Of a stretch of DNA of 64,000 nucleotides, positions 52,601-63,155 are shown piece after piece (the stretch's first letter is position 1; each line of letters starts with the position of its first letter). Location of the stretch: the NCBI GenBank assembly GCA_040954595.2, contig CM082598.2:1922001-1986000 (forward strand). The letters are read 5' to 3'. Position numbers and translations under genes: made by a program. The notes beneath the pieces were generated by a model that saw only the letters and a list, made by a program, of their open reading frames with translations, searched no databases and was not told the origin of the DNA. The stretch is from Balanoglossus misakiensis. Lineage: Eukaryota; Hemichordata.

Positions 52601-55600
52601 GCAATTAACATGTGACTTGTCTACAAATGCCACCTGTCTATCACGGCCAGTTTGAACTTCAAGGTATTTTGTTTTCAGGCATTGAAATGTTGATGTTCCC
52701 ATTAGTTACATATTGTATGTAGACTCTCTCACATCCCACGGTTCGCTACAAGGCTCTTCACTGATGCACCCTCATCTGTTTAGCAAAGGAGAAGCCCCAT
52801 ATGGTGTTCACACATGCAATCAGACCATAAGCCTGCATGGACGGCGAGAGGGGTTGTGAGAGAGTCTAATATGGTATGTTGCTTCCACTGACCTTTGCAT
52901 CCTTCACAGCTGAGAGCGTTATAATGGAACCCAGACGCCCTGTCCCCGCACACAAGACACAGCTCCAAGTCGGTCCTGGGAGCGGGGCCCTTGCGACGCT
53001 TGGCTGCGCTGCCGTCGCTGTCGTCTGACTGCGGCGACTGTGGGTAGATGTTCTGTTTGATGGGATTGGTAGAGGCTAGCACGACGCTGGCTGGGATGAT
53101 CGCCGGTGACGACGATGGTGACTGCTGAGGGGAAGCAGATTGATCCAAAGACACTGGTGATAATTCATAGCCACTATCTGGTGGTTCTCTCTTGATGGAT
53201 GGAAGATCTGAAAAATAACAACATTAAAAAATACTTAATACTAATTTTACAAAAATACTTCAGCTTCAATTATGATGACCATTAAAGGGACAAATCTCTC
53301 TCTCGCTGCCCTTTTTCTATTAATTACATTTAATATAAGACACTGTTTATGTTATTCTACATGTGGATATATAGTGAATCAACGTTCAACCACACACAAC
53401 TTTTATCCCGTTTGTAGACACGAGAGTGAAAAACTTGCTAAAATGAATAATTAGTATTTACCATATATTCATTTTGGGCGAGTTTTTCACTCTTGTGTTT
53501 ACAAGTTGGATGGAAGTTGTGTTCGTTTAAACGTTGATTCACTATATATCCACATGTAGAATAATTTAAGTGGTGTCTTGTATCAAACATAATTAATGGA
53601 AAAAGGGCAGTGATAGAGAGACTTTGTCCCTTTAAAATATATACCATAAATATTGTATCTTGAAAACATGTACACTGTCTGGTAGACAAGATGGTCACGT
53701 GTAGAGCCCGACATTTTGTTTTCTGTGTCCTTACATGAACTACACTACAGGTCACTGTTCTGTAATAACCTGCGCCCTCTGCCCTATCAACATCCGGGGT
53801 TTCTCAGAAACGATGTGAATGACTCACACACTTAGGCAGTGTTATTTGTAATGATTAGGTCACGGGGGACCACATCAGGGTTATATTCAACAGCAATGTT
53901 GGTTTTTTAGTTTTAATTGAAATATTTAGCATTTGAGTCTACAAGCAGTCATAGCGATCACAAATATAATGAATTTAAGTCAATAAAAGTTCACAAAAGT
54001 TATAAGTGTTACCAAAACTCTTGAGTCAGAATGTACATATAGAATGGGAAAAGTCATTTCTTTCTCTCCAACTGTAGTGTATATTTTTTCAGTCCTTTTT
54101 CTTCAAATTTAATGCTTCTTGTGAATTTTCATTTCGGTGCAATTTACAGGGCGAAGTGGGCTTGCTTTCCATTATTTCTAGTTGATAGGGAATTTGAACA
54201 ACACTCCGAGCTCGGGACAGAACACCAACACTGCTGAGTTCAGACATTTCCTGTGACGCACGCTCATAAAATAGTAATAATTCAACATTAACTTCAGTAC
54301 ACAGTATATCAAATTAGCAACAAATTACTATTATATAAAATTTATGTGGTCAACTAAGCCATGATTCCCATTCTACTTGCCCAATTTATGTTTCCTGTGG
54401 ATGTATCATTAATTTGAGCTGCTTAGGGGGATTATCCTCAAAAGCTGGTTTCAGTGAGATATGGTTTTGTGAAATTCAATACTACTCTACAATACTAATG
54501 AGGCTCAACATTTAAAGTATCGTGGTTTGTCAGGAATAGTGACATTATTGGGACATTTTCTCTGGACACAACAAGGTTGTGCTAAGGTTTGATGTAATCT
54601 TGAGCAGACTACATATAACTGCTCTATCTCTGTCTTTTATAATGTTTTTAAAAAAACTTTCACATGACTTTGTTTTGACATGGATGCAATCAGGAGTAGG
54701 CACTTTCCATATTACATTTTTATGTCAGGCTGTCAGACATATTTGATGAAATGTCCACTTTTAATATGTGAACAAATGTTTGACTAAAACATCATACAAA
54801 AAAAATCAATAAACATATGGTTGAATTATTAAACCGATTATTATCGGGGACTAGCATTGATATTTTAAATGTGTCTTTGTGTAAATGTCACAGTGTGTAA
54901 CCATGGTGACAGACTACTCATTTCCGGTGATAATAAGTGATTATTCATTAAACGGCTGTAGGACATGGCAGGGTTTTCTCCTAATGTCAAGGACGCGCGC
55001 CACTTAATGTTCGAAGCCAATTGGCATCCTTAGGAGCACATGTAGTTTCTGTCTGATGAGGATTGCCAAGGACTGTATCACCTCTGTCATGTGACATCCC
55101 TTGGTGTCATGTGACATCACTTGGTGCCATGTGACATCACTTGGTCTCTTTGGCACAGACTACATGCAAGCCTGGTTAAATAATATGTTCTAGAATTTAC
55201 TGATGCATGGATACAAGTACACACACGCACTAGGGCCAGGTGTTGGCAGCCAGGCCAAGGTTGACATCATTCACCAAGGTAGTCTTGTGAACTTGACCTC
55301 GTACAGACGGCATAAAAGAAGGAAACCTTGACACCATGTGACTAAAGGGTCAACAAAAAATATACTAAGGGCGACACCATTTTCTGTTAAAGGGACAAAG
55401 TCTCTCTCTCGCAGGCCTTTTTCCAATTATGTTTGATACAAGACACCGTTCATATTATTCTACATGTGGATATATAGAGAATCAACATTCAACGACACAC
55501 AACTTCCATCCCGTTTGTAGGATATGAGAGTAAAAATCCCGCCAAATTGAATAAATGGTACAGAACGATTATTCATTTTGGCGAGTTTTTTCACTCTCCT

Positions 55601-57234
55601 GTCTATAAGAGGGATGGAAGTTGTGTGTGGTTGAACGTTCATTCACTATATATCCACATGTAGAATAACAAACGGTGTCTTGTATCAAATATAATTAATG
55701 GACAAAAAGGGCAGCGAGAGAGAGACTTTGTCCCTTTAAACTGTATAGCTGAATACACTATCTGGTACGACCTGAACTTTCCAGCTCGTGACCTCAGATA
55801 TTCACACCGAGAAACAATAATTATATTCAGTTTCTGTGACTGAGATTTTAGAAAATGAAAACACCAGCCAGGTTCTCAAAACTAGTAATCAGGGTCGAGC
55901 CAAACCTTCTCATAATCAGTCTTTGGGTGACTATTAGAACTTAGCCAATGTCATGGTCTGTCATACACAATTATTGTTAGCTATAAGACATGACAACATG
56001 TTCTAATTTGGACGTCATAAAAAGTATTACAGGAAGATATCAAATCCTGAGCACTGAGGTACAATGGATAGCCATGATACTTCAACAACGCTATTACAGT
56101 GATGATGAAATGATAGCCCATTTGAGGGCGAAAACCCAGAACCGAAGAAAATATTCCAAATGACACAAACAAACATCGAAATAACAGCATTATCATACAC
56201 CTACACTTAAATTCATACAAATCAAGCATGTGAACTCAACAACCAGACAGCTGGTCGAAATCACCATGACTCTGGGGTTGTCCCCCTTTCAGAAACCACC
56301 ACAGACATCCGGTATCTCCCTTTTTATGCACAAGTCTGAACATTCTCCCTAAAGACAGGAAGCCATAAACCATTGAAAGATGGTGAGTTATATAGCATTC
56401 ATTAATCCCGGTTACCATTAAATTTTATGGTTTTCATTCAGATAACATATATGGAGATATTTCTGTAAGTACATAACATTTAACAGAAACTGCACCGTTC
56501 CCCTTTTGAACGGTTGGCATTTTATTTTGGATTGCAAGACTTCAAGACACTTCACATTTGCTGTACATTTTTGAGAAGGAATCGAAATCACTTCATGAAG
56601 TAACACTGGCTGACTGTCAAAGCAATAGATTTTATAACTATAAGAGTTTAACCCTTTCACCGCCATGGTTTGGTCCAAGTCTATAGTTTTCTATGGTAAA
56701 GTTGGACCTCTCAACAGTGTCCAACTTTGCAATAGAAAACCATTTAATTGGACCAAACCATGGTGGTGAAAGGGTCAAAAATCTAATGACCAGTCTACCC
56801 ACCCTAACAAAAGTTCACTTTTTCCCCCCACACAGGTACCAATTTTGTATTCATCATGCATGTTCAGCTATCAAGCCCTTCTAAAATTACAGAAAGTCTA
56901 CAATAGGCTGACTGGGTGAAGTCAGTCCTTATTGTAAAAAATATTCCCACCACAATAGGATAAAATTTCCGCTGCGTAAATGTTATCCCAACACAAACAG
57001 GGCAATCGACGGAATATTATAAGCCGAGTGTTGATCAGTCGAAGGACAAGCCCAGATCGATTTCTAAAGCACAGTGGGTTAATTTATCCGTAACAAGCGA
57101 CAAGGAGTACATACAGTCAAAGAATGGGTTTTCAAGGAGAAGAGGAAAATATGCTTACCTGAAAAGTAGTATCTGGGGGGAGGTAATGGGGGAGGGGGTC
57201 TGTAGACTGGATAATAATACTCAAAATCCAACAT
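49392..57234 (-). CDS. Nuclear receptor of the NR1H group, FXR-like
   Basis: Ligand-controlled transcription factor. Seven minus-strand exons (57,159-57,234; 52,893-53,207; 51,997-52,137; 51,337-51,560; 50,518-50,688; 49,887-50,112; 49,392-49,630) join in frame to 463 aa. Human FXR is about 470-490. N-terminus: [10 protein letters not shown], with a sumoylation-like IKRE. DNA-binding domain: eight zinc Cys, P-box CEGCKG. The segment after the second finger, [20 protein letters not shown], is nearly that of FXR. Ligand domain: [34 protein letters not shown]-2 helix [11 protein letters not shown]. It has the FXR/LXR/EcR pattern overall; the hinge and helix-10 region favour FXR. FXR binds DNA mostly with RXR and senses bile acids or salts in vertebrates; the ligand here is unknown. 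Confidence 0.93.
49645..49882 (+). mobile_element. tRNA-derived SINE filling the last NR1H intron
   Basis: Head matches a tRNA: A box TAGTTCAGTGTTAGAGCA from 49,654 and B box GGTTCAAGCCC at 49,697-49,707, followed by TCCTTTGGCAAGGCACTTTA, a motif common in SINEs of aquatic deuterostomes. It lies antisense to the gene and takes up nearly all of the 256-bp intron. Confidence 0.8.
49887..50112 (-). CDS. NR1H exon 6: ligand-domain helices 5-8
   Basis: 226 nt, phase 0 to 1. [19 protein letters not shown] with the helix-5 Arg that in FXR contacts the bile-acid carboxylate, [15 protein letters not shown], and [13 protein letters not shown]. Confidence 0.94.
50231..50393. mobile_element. GGCCACT-family repeat
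   Basis: CAGTCAAACCTGTGTTAGTGG, TTGGCCACTTTGTTACAG and CACTGGCCACTATAGAC. Other copies at 52,332-52,500 (inverted), 52,522-52,655 and a fragment at 19,438-19,475. Mutual inverted halves suggest a foldback element. Confidence 0.75.
50518..50688 (-). CDS. NR1H exon 5: ligand-domain helices 3-4
   Basis: 171 nt, phase 0 on both sides. [20 protein letters not shown] then [20 protein letters not shown], the nuclear-receptor signature region that, with helix 12, makes the coactivator groove (helix-3 Lys of FSKK). Confidence 0.94.
50759..50932. mobile_element. Foldback MITE with TTAAAGTCAT ends
   Basis: Begins TTAAAGTCATTTTATAAG and ends CTTATAAGATGACTTTAA; the motif GGGGTGCGACTTATAATACC occurs twice inside. 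In the intron between NR1H exons 4 and 5. Confidence 0.85.
51337..51560 (-). CDS. NR1H exon 4: hinge and start of the ligand domain
   Basis: 224 nt, phase 1 to 0. [19 protein letters not shown] (T-box/nuclear-localisation region), a Gln/Pro stretch, then [20 protein letters not shown], helix 1 of the ligand domain. Confidence 0.92.
51997..52137 (-). CDS. NR1H exon 3: second zinc finger
   Basis: 141 nt, phase 1 on both sides. [46 protein letters not shown]. The TKNAVYKC and GGNC pattern matches FXR better than LXR. Confidence 0.95.
52198..52333. mobile_element. Dispersed repeat shared with 25,214-25,350
   Basis: ACCTGTCTAAACCGAA at the left, GTTCTTTCAACACGTGG in the middle, GTTCGGTATAGATAGA at the right, directly before the GGCCACT pair. 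Confidence 0.65.
52332..52655. mobile_element. Two GGCCACT-family copies in tandem
   Basis: First copy (52,332-52,500) contains ACTATAGTGGCCAGTCAAGG and GTAACAAAGTGGCCACTATA; second (52,522-52,655) is in the opposite orientation with CTATATTGGCCACTTTGTTA. In the intron between NR1H exons 2 and 3. Confidence 0.8.
52893..53207 (-). CDS. NR1H exon 2: A/B region and first zinc finger
   Basis: 315 nt, phase 1 on both sides. [17 protein letters not shown], a Ser/Pro/Gln-rich linker, [20 protein letters not shown], then [12 protein letters not shown]. Donor GTCAGT is within the Gly codon of CKG, the intron position typical for nuclear receptors between the two fingers. Confidence 0.93.
53282..53635. 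mobile_element. TTAA foldback MITE, full copy in a nuclear receptor intron
   Basis: 354 bp between TTAA flanks. The two arms of about 150 bp are near-perfect inverted repeats meeting near 53,455. Lies 75 bp upstream (in the gene's direction) of exon 2. Confidence 0.9.
55085..55145. promoter_or_regulatory. Three tandem CATGTGACATCAC motifs
   Basis: CATGTGACATC at 55,088, 55,108 and 55,128, exactly 20 bp apart, each followed by ACTTGG or CCTTGG. TCATGTGA is an M-box-like bHLH-ZIP site. In intron 1 of the nuclear receptor; could be a small minisatellite rather than an enhancer. Confidence 0.4.
55387..55739. mobile_element. TTAA foldback MITE, full copy
   Basis: 353 bp with TTAA at both ends, in the first intron of the nuclear receptor. 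Very close in sequence to the copy at 53,282, which suggests recent spread. Confidence 0.9.
56649..56778. mobile_element. Short MITE, palindromic AACCCTTTCACC copy
   Basis: AACCCTTTCACCGCCATGG at the left and CCATGGTGGTGAAAGGGT at the right, with CCAAC/GTTGG inner arms. This is the only fully palindromic copy here and shows the family is a foldback element. In intron 1 of the nuclear receptor. Confidence 0.8.
57159..57234 (-). CDS. NR1H exon 1: N-terminal, Tyr/Pro-rich
   Basis: Starts ATG at 57,234-57,232 and reads [20 protein letters not shown] then RYYFS before a GTAAGC donor, phase 1. The frame is open further upstream to an ATG at 57,357, so a longer form is possible. I chose the inner Met because its short, Pro-rich product looks like an AF-1 start; this is a judgement. 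Confidence 0.6.
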
Positions 57235-57560
57235 TTTGGACCGAAATTCCGCCACAAGCAACACACTAAACCGTCTCTGTGAACAGCCAACTCCGGAATG
57301 AATGATTCCGGGTCTAATCCCGCTGAACAAAATACGGAGTGAGTCACACACACCCAAACAATGTCTCTGGCATACTTGGGCCGAAGACCGCCCACGTCAA
57401 TCTGTTGGGGTGAATGACCAACTGGTCGTTCAACCCTGTGGCTTTAAGATTAAGTAAACAACAGGAAGTGTTAAAAGTGGGTGCGAAAACTGTAGATCTA
57501 CAACACACTGATTACAAAGACATGGAAAAATAAAACACCAAACCTAATAGCTGGACTTAC

Positions 57561-57564
57561 TCAT
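57561..57564 (-). CDS. Possible alternative first coding exon, ATG A
   Basis: On the minus strand ACCATGA precedes a GTAAGT donor. It would give Met-Asn joined to LPSIKRE of exon 2, in frame. Only four coding bases, so chance is a real possibility. Confidence 0.25.
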
Positions 57565-58616
57565 GGTATTAAACTGTGGATTTTCTGTTCAGATATGAAC
57601 ATGCCAGCAACATAACACCCGGACATACACAACTGTGCGAATGCCAAAGGTCATTACTATATCTGTCACAGATAAAACCTTTATATAAACTATTCTAGAA
57701 ATCAAACAATTACATAAAACCAATTAAACATGAATAGACCACAGCAGTTTATAGAACAAAGGTGATAACTGTTTTTATAGTCAAGTTTTTCACACATTTT
57801 GCCAACTAAAGGATAACAGGTTTGTTTACTTGTATTTCAGCAAGTGATAAATATTTATGGGTACAGGACTTCAAAATCAGGAAAGCTCTTGAACACTACA
57901 AGAAAGAGGAATTATCCGGCCGCCATTTTGTCTTTAAGACAGTACAATCATGAATTTGTGCATAGACAGAAAAATGAAGAGTCTATTAAGAAATGAAGCC
58001 AAAAATTGGAATCTTTTTCAAAGGTTTCCTAAATGTATCATTTCACCATTTCACTTGAAAACCTACAAAATTACAATTAAAAGCTGGACTTTATTCGTAC
58101 AGATAAAAAGGCATTTCTTACATTAAAAGGCGGAATCCTAACAATTTTTTTCATTAATCTGTTCAATTTCTTCAACATCAGGATATTAGAATGAATTCCT
58201 ACAAATTTTCCTTAAAGATTTCTATTCAATTCTTACATTTTAACATTCCCTAGAAGAAACAGACACAATTCTTCATTTTTTTCAGAAATGACAATTGTCA
58301 AAGAAAAATTATATCATGGACATTTTATTCCTATTAGATATTATTTTCAATTATCGATAAATTCAAGAAAATTTACTTCTGTGTGGTGATAAACAAGTGC
58401 CTTTGAGCAATGACTGATCAAAAATTCAATTATCAAAGTAGTTCCTTTGCATTAAATATTTAAATTTCCCTATCAATCTCTCCTTTGTGAGTTTCAATCT
58501 GTCAAATTAATATGACTATTTAGCTGTTAAGCCATTTTATGTTATTCTAATTCATTGTCTCCCATGGACAATACCAATATTGTCCATCCAAAAAACATAT
58601 CATTATCAGGAAAATC

Positions 58617-58835
58617 TCCCCCCCCCTCTCTCTCTCTCCCCCACTCTCTCTCTCTCTCTCCCACTCTCTCTGTCTGTCTCTCTCCCTCTCCCTCTCTCTT
58701 CTCTTCTCTCTCTCTGTCTCTCTCTCTCTCTCTCTCTCATCTCTCTCTTTCTTTCTCTCTCTCTCTCATCTCTCTCTCTCTCTCATCTCTCTCTTTCTCT
58801 TTCCCTCATCTCTCTCTCTCTCTCTCTCTCTCTTC
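58617..58835. repeat. CT-rich microsatellite
   Basis: CTCTCTCT tracts with CCCTC, TTTCT and ATCTC interruptions over about 220 bp. Ser/Leu-rich open frames here are artefacts. Confidence 0.96.
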
Positions 58836-59037
58836 ATGTCGTTCTCCATCATTTATACAACAGCTCTAGACTTAGCGTATGTAACTACTTATGTATCTCA
58901 TTACACTGATCGGTTTATGGTTGGCATTAGGTTTGAGATCTCTGTGTTGCCTTGACCGCTGTACTAAACCAAATCCTAGCCTACATGCTTATTACCAAAT
59001 GTGTCAGGATCAACTTCTATTCTGCTCTACACAATCA

Positions 59038-59130
59038 TTGACCCTTTCACCCAAAGATCCCTCTTTAGAGATCCAACTTTACCATAGAAAACAATGGCAT
59101 TTGACCAAACTATGGTGGTGAAAGGGTTAA
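59038..59130. mobile_element. Short MITE, AACCCTTTCACC family (inverted)
   Basis: GACCCTTTCACCC ... CCAACTTTACCATAGAAAAC ... GGTGGTGAAAGGGTTAAA. Opposite orientation to the copy at 60,027. Confidence 0.7.
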
Positions 59131-60026
59131 ACTCCTGGTTCAGCACCAAGTTTTATCTGACACAGACTGCTGTCAAAAATGTTTTAAACTCTAATTAACT
59201 GGTTTATTTACAACTCCATTTTTATTATTGTATTAGTTGTTGTTGATAATGATGATCTCATTGTTTTGTTGTTGATATTGTTGTTATTTTCATAATTGAA
59301 TTTCAGATGATCAGAACACTTAATCCATCAGGCTGTCTCAGTGACAACAGCTGACCCAGTTCAAAACTTACTTTTGATGTGTACTCTAATCGTCCTTGAT
59401 TTTGCACAAAAACAACCCTACAGTCAACAAGATATAAATCTACAAGGCACACAATATTTACGGTATGGAAACTATGATTCCAAACTGGCATGTCCGGTTT
59501 GGCAAAGAGAAAGGGCTCGTGTCGCAGACCGGTGCAAAAATAGACAAAAAATGTAATGCATTCACCAACGCATGCTGACTTCTTGGTGATTACACAAATT
59601 GGAATGTGAGGACATTGCCCTCAAAGAAACTCAAGCAAAGATTTGCATCAGTTGACACCATATATCTGTGTCTCTTGTTCCGTGGTTATGAAAACAGAAC
59701 TTGAATCCTGGTGTGACAAACCAACCCCTCACACTTGACTGACCATCACCAAACCGTACAGAAGATAAACAGAGTGCTTTGGAAGAAATCCTACCATGGA
59801 ATATTTGCTTGTGATTGTTATAGCTTCTACCTTGAACCTCTAAATAATCCACATTGGATACTGTTACCGATACATTCAGCAAAGCTGTTTTCAGCGAAAA
59901 ACATAAGAGCTTTATAAAAGGATTGACCTTTTTCTGAGTGCAACCAGAATTCTAGAATTACCACATTGGTGCGTTACACATTCAGATTTTTCTGACCCGT
60001 AATCATACATGTTCCACACAGCTGTG

Positions 60027-60118
60027 GAACCCTTTCACCACAATGGTTTGGTCCAAATCTCTTGTTTTTCTATGGTAAAGTTGGTCCTCTATAGAGGGAA
60101 CTGGGGGTGAAGGGTTAA
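60027..60118. mobile_element. Short MITE, AACCCTTTCACC family
   Basis: AACCCTTTCACCACAATGG ... TTCTATGGTAAAGTTGGTCC ... GGGGGTGAAGGGTTAA, 92 bp. Confidence 0.75.
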
Positions 60119-60348
60119 AACGTTATGTCATGAAACCACCCATACGCTAACTTTTCTGTGCGTCATGAAAACACCAGTATGCCCACTGTAACTTCAAGAG
60201 ACAATGTCACTATTTAGAACCGTTTTGTTTGGAAAGATTGTTCTACTGTTCTGATTTGTTTGTTGACAGATCTTTACTCCCCTGAAAAAAAGTTTTGTAT
60301 GCAAAAGAAAAATGTTGCCGGTACCCACTGTTTCAAGCAAAATAATGT

Positions 60349-60437
60349 TTAACCCTTTCACCACCACAGTTTGATCAAAATCCAATTTCCATGATAAAGT
60401 TGAACCTCTATTGATGGAAAGGGGATGAAAGAGTTAA
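60349..60437. mobile_element. Short MITE, AACCCTTTCACC family
   Basis: TAACCCTTTCACCACCACAG ... GATAAAGTTGAACC ... GGGATGAAAGAGTTAA. More diverged than the copy 230 bp upstream. Confidence 0.7.
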
Positions 60438-61209
60438 TTAAAATGCCACGTATTCTACCAGTAAACATACCCTCTATACATTTTATGACCAATTGTCATC
60501 GCTCTGATATGAACGCATTCAATTTTCAATAACAACACTGACAATCTACTGGTAGGCAGTGTTAAAAAGCTGATGTACGTTAAACAGCAAGTACTGAGAA
60601 TTTCATCGGGTATATTTCACAAATGGCTTCAGTCTGCGCACGATTTATTCACAGATCAGAGATAATGAAAGCTAAAAGTTAGAACCACTGAAGCATAAAA
60701 AATTCATTTTCTTTTGAGGAGTGAGATTGCTTTCAAAACATTTGAGATTACTCAATTCTAACACTTGTATGTGGGCGATTGCATGGAGTGATGATATACA
60801 AGTAGGAAAAATAACTGGCACAGACTGAACAGCTGCATGAACCAAAATGTCTTACGGCAAATAAGCGTTATTAATTTCTTACAATTCCACTTTTATTCTT
60901 GGAATACAGAATGACATTCTCTTGTTTAACAAAGCAGTCACGTTTTTTCCCCCAAGTCTTGCGGCCATTTTCGTCGAGTTGGCAAAGAAAACAGTTTGGG
61001 AAATTCAGTGTCCACATTGGTATTCAAACATAGAAATCAAGGAGTCACAAAATGAAAGTGTGCTAGCTCAGACTTTCAAATCAAAAGTCTAAATTTCACA
61101 ATATTTATCACCAATCTGACTCGTCCTTGTACATGTCTAAGTGTTACGCACACAAACAAACAAATCCCTTTTTTCATCATCACTGTTTCCTAGAAATTAA
61201 ATTCATTAC

Positions 61210-61225
61210 CTGTGCGTATAGACAT
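61210..61225 (-). CDS. Possible alternative first coding exon, MSIRT
   Basis: On the minus strand ATGTCTATACGCACAG precedes GTAATG. 16 coding bases end in phase 1, fitting exon 2. Confidence 0.3.
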
Positions 61226-61840
61226 CACCGATGACGGATTTCTTTCCAAGCAAAAAAAGAAGATGAAGCAGTCCAAAAACCCACGCACACTCGAGTACAC
61301 AGCATGCAAGCTACCATCTACTATATCCTATACATATTGCTGATGGTCAAATTTTAATAGCATAACCTTTACCACAATCTCCGTCATATCAATTTCTGTA
61401 CAAATATCACCCCCCAAAAAACCTGATAAGGACAAAAAAGTAGAAATGCCAAAGAGATTTTATTTAAATGTACATGACTATTTCATATCCGGGTAAGTGG
61501 ATACCATCTTCACAAAACGAGAAATTTACGTCAGATGTTGACGTGTGACGTTAATAACATGGTTGATACGTGGTTACTGTAGATTATGTGGATCTCTGAC
61601 TGCCTCCAGTCAGCAAAAATGGATGATATATTAAAACAGGGACTGCAGACGTATTCAACATTTTAGTTTACCACAGATTCACTTGTTTCTGGGTGAGATA
61701 CAGACGTCAAAATCGTTCTGTCTCGCCACCAAACAGTGTATCGTTACGAGCCGTTTCTGAGTGTGTGTGCGCGTGTGTGTGCGAACAAGTATCTTTCTGT
61801 ACAAGAAATAAATCATTACGATTTTGAAAAGATATTTAAG

Positions 61841-61974
61841 CAATAAAACACCCCCAGCCATGACGAGATTTTGACCAATTCACGACACATACGCACGAGC
61901 GATAGCGAGTGCGTGTATGGAGTTGAACTGGTCAAAATCTCGTGGTATACCATGGCTGGGGATGTTTTATTGCT
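61841..61974. mobile_element. Foldback element with CCCCCAGCCATG arms
   Basis: CAATAAAACACCCCCAGCCA on the left and TGGCTGGGGATGTTTTATTG on the right, with inner ACGAGATTTTGACCA and TGGTCAAAATCTCGT. The centre is GCACGAGCGATAGCGAGTGC. Outside it TATACCAGTATATTGA recurs inverted at 62,132-62,150, an outer pair. Confidence 0.8.
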
Positions 61975-62171
61975 GTTATATTATACCAGTATATTGAAAC
62001 TTTGCATAAAACATTTTAAAAAGGCATTTTCTTTGACTATGAGTTTTGCGTGATATTATGACTGTGGTATGTGACGAATATATCACAGTCACGTGTCGTG
62101 TCTCGACCAATAAAATAGCGTGATTTACACCATCAATATACTGGTATAATATAATTGATAATATGCCTTAC

Positions 62172-62181
62172 CTGTGTTCAT
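62172..62181 (-). CDS. Possible alternative first coding exon, MNT
   Basis: On the minus strand ATGAACACAG precedes GTAAGG, a strong donor. Ten coding bases end in phase 1, fitting exon 2. FXR genes of vertebrates also use more than one promoter. Confidence 0.35.
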
Positions 62182-62853
62182 GATATTAAATGTAGTTAAT
62201 CCAAAACAAAGTCCGTCTGTGTCACATGAAGCTTATTTCTTCTCACAACAAATTCTGACTGTCTTTCAAAATATCGGAAAGTGAAAACGGAACTAACTTC
62301 TTAATCTACTCACCACTGCTTGTTGAATGCACTGCTGTCTCTGTTATCTTCAACGCAGTTACATCTGATGTCTGTAATTCACACATTTTCTTCCCTGCGG
62401 CAATGTAACAGTCCTTCAGTCCTTCACCTCACGACCAGTCGGCGTAGAAACCAAGAAACGCAAACCGAGCAAGAGACGAAAGTGCCAGCGATAGAACGAA
62501 CAACCAACAACAGATATGTCTTGTGGGTATATCTCTCCGAGATTTTCAATAGCTTCCAATTTCAAGTGTTCCAAACACCTTATGTGTTATTCAGTCTCAT
62601 ACTAAAAATAGCAGATCGCTACTTCAACTTGTTTATCTTCTCTCTGTGGATGTTGTCCAAAAAATTATCGCACCCGCCACACAGAAGTTCACCCTAAACA
62701 CCAACACTTATTGTCAAAGTCTGAAAAGTAACAAGAAAAAAATTTCATTAGGACATTCAACAGTTCATATTAAATGTGAATGCATTTGACACTGAAATAT
62801 AATGTTGGCTTACCCTGGTTGGCAAACCTCTGAAGTAAAGTGAAACCTGTCTA

Positions 62854-63155
62854 TTAAAGGGACAAAGTCTCTCTCTCGCTGGCCTTTTTCCATTAATTAT
62901 GTTTGATACAAGACACTATTTATGTTAATGTACATGTGGATATATAGTGAATCAACGTTCAACCACACAAAACTTCTATCCCACTTGTATGATATGAGAG
63001 TAAAAACTCAACCAAAATGAATAAATGGTAAAGAACGATTATTCATTTTGGCGAGTTTTTTCACTCTCCTGTCTATAAGAGGGATGGAAGTTGTGTGTGG
63101 TTGAATGCTCATTCACTATATATCCACATGTAGAATAACAAACGGTGTCTTGTCT
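62854..63155. mobile_element. TTAA foldback MITE, right end missing
   Basis: Starts TTAAAGGGACAAAGTC and runs through the centre to AACGGTGTCTTGTC, where similarity stops. The last 50 bp and right TTAA are gone. Confidence 0.85.

Larger units (their letters stand above)
53640..57158. other. Nuclear receptor intron 1, no further exon seen
   Basis: Apart from the MITEs and motif listed separately, this stretch has no exon with matching phase that I can support. Confidence 0.5.

Noticed and set aside
58555-58909. Ser/Leu-rich frames as a membrane protein
   Set aside because: Translation of a CT-rich microsatellite.
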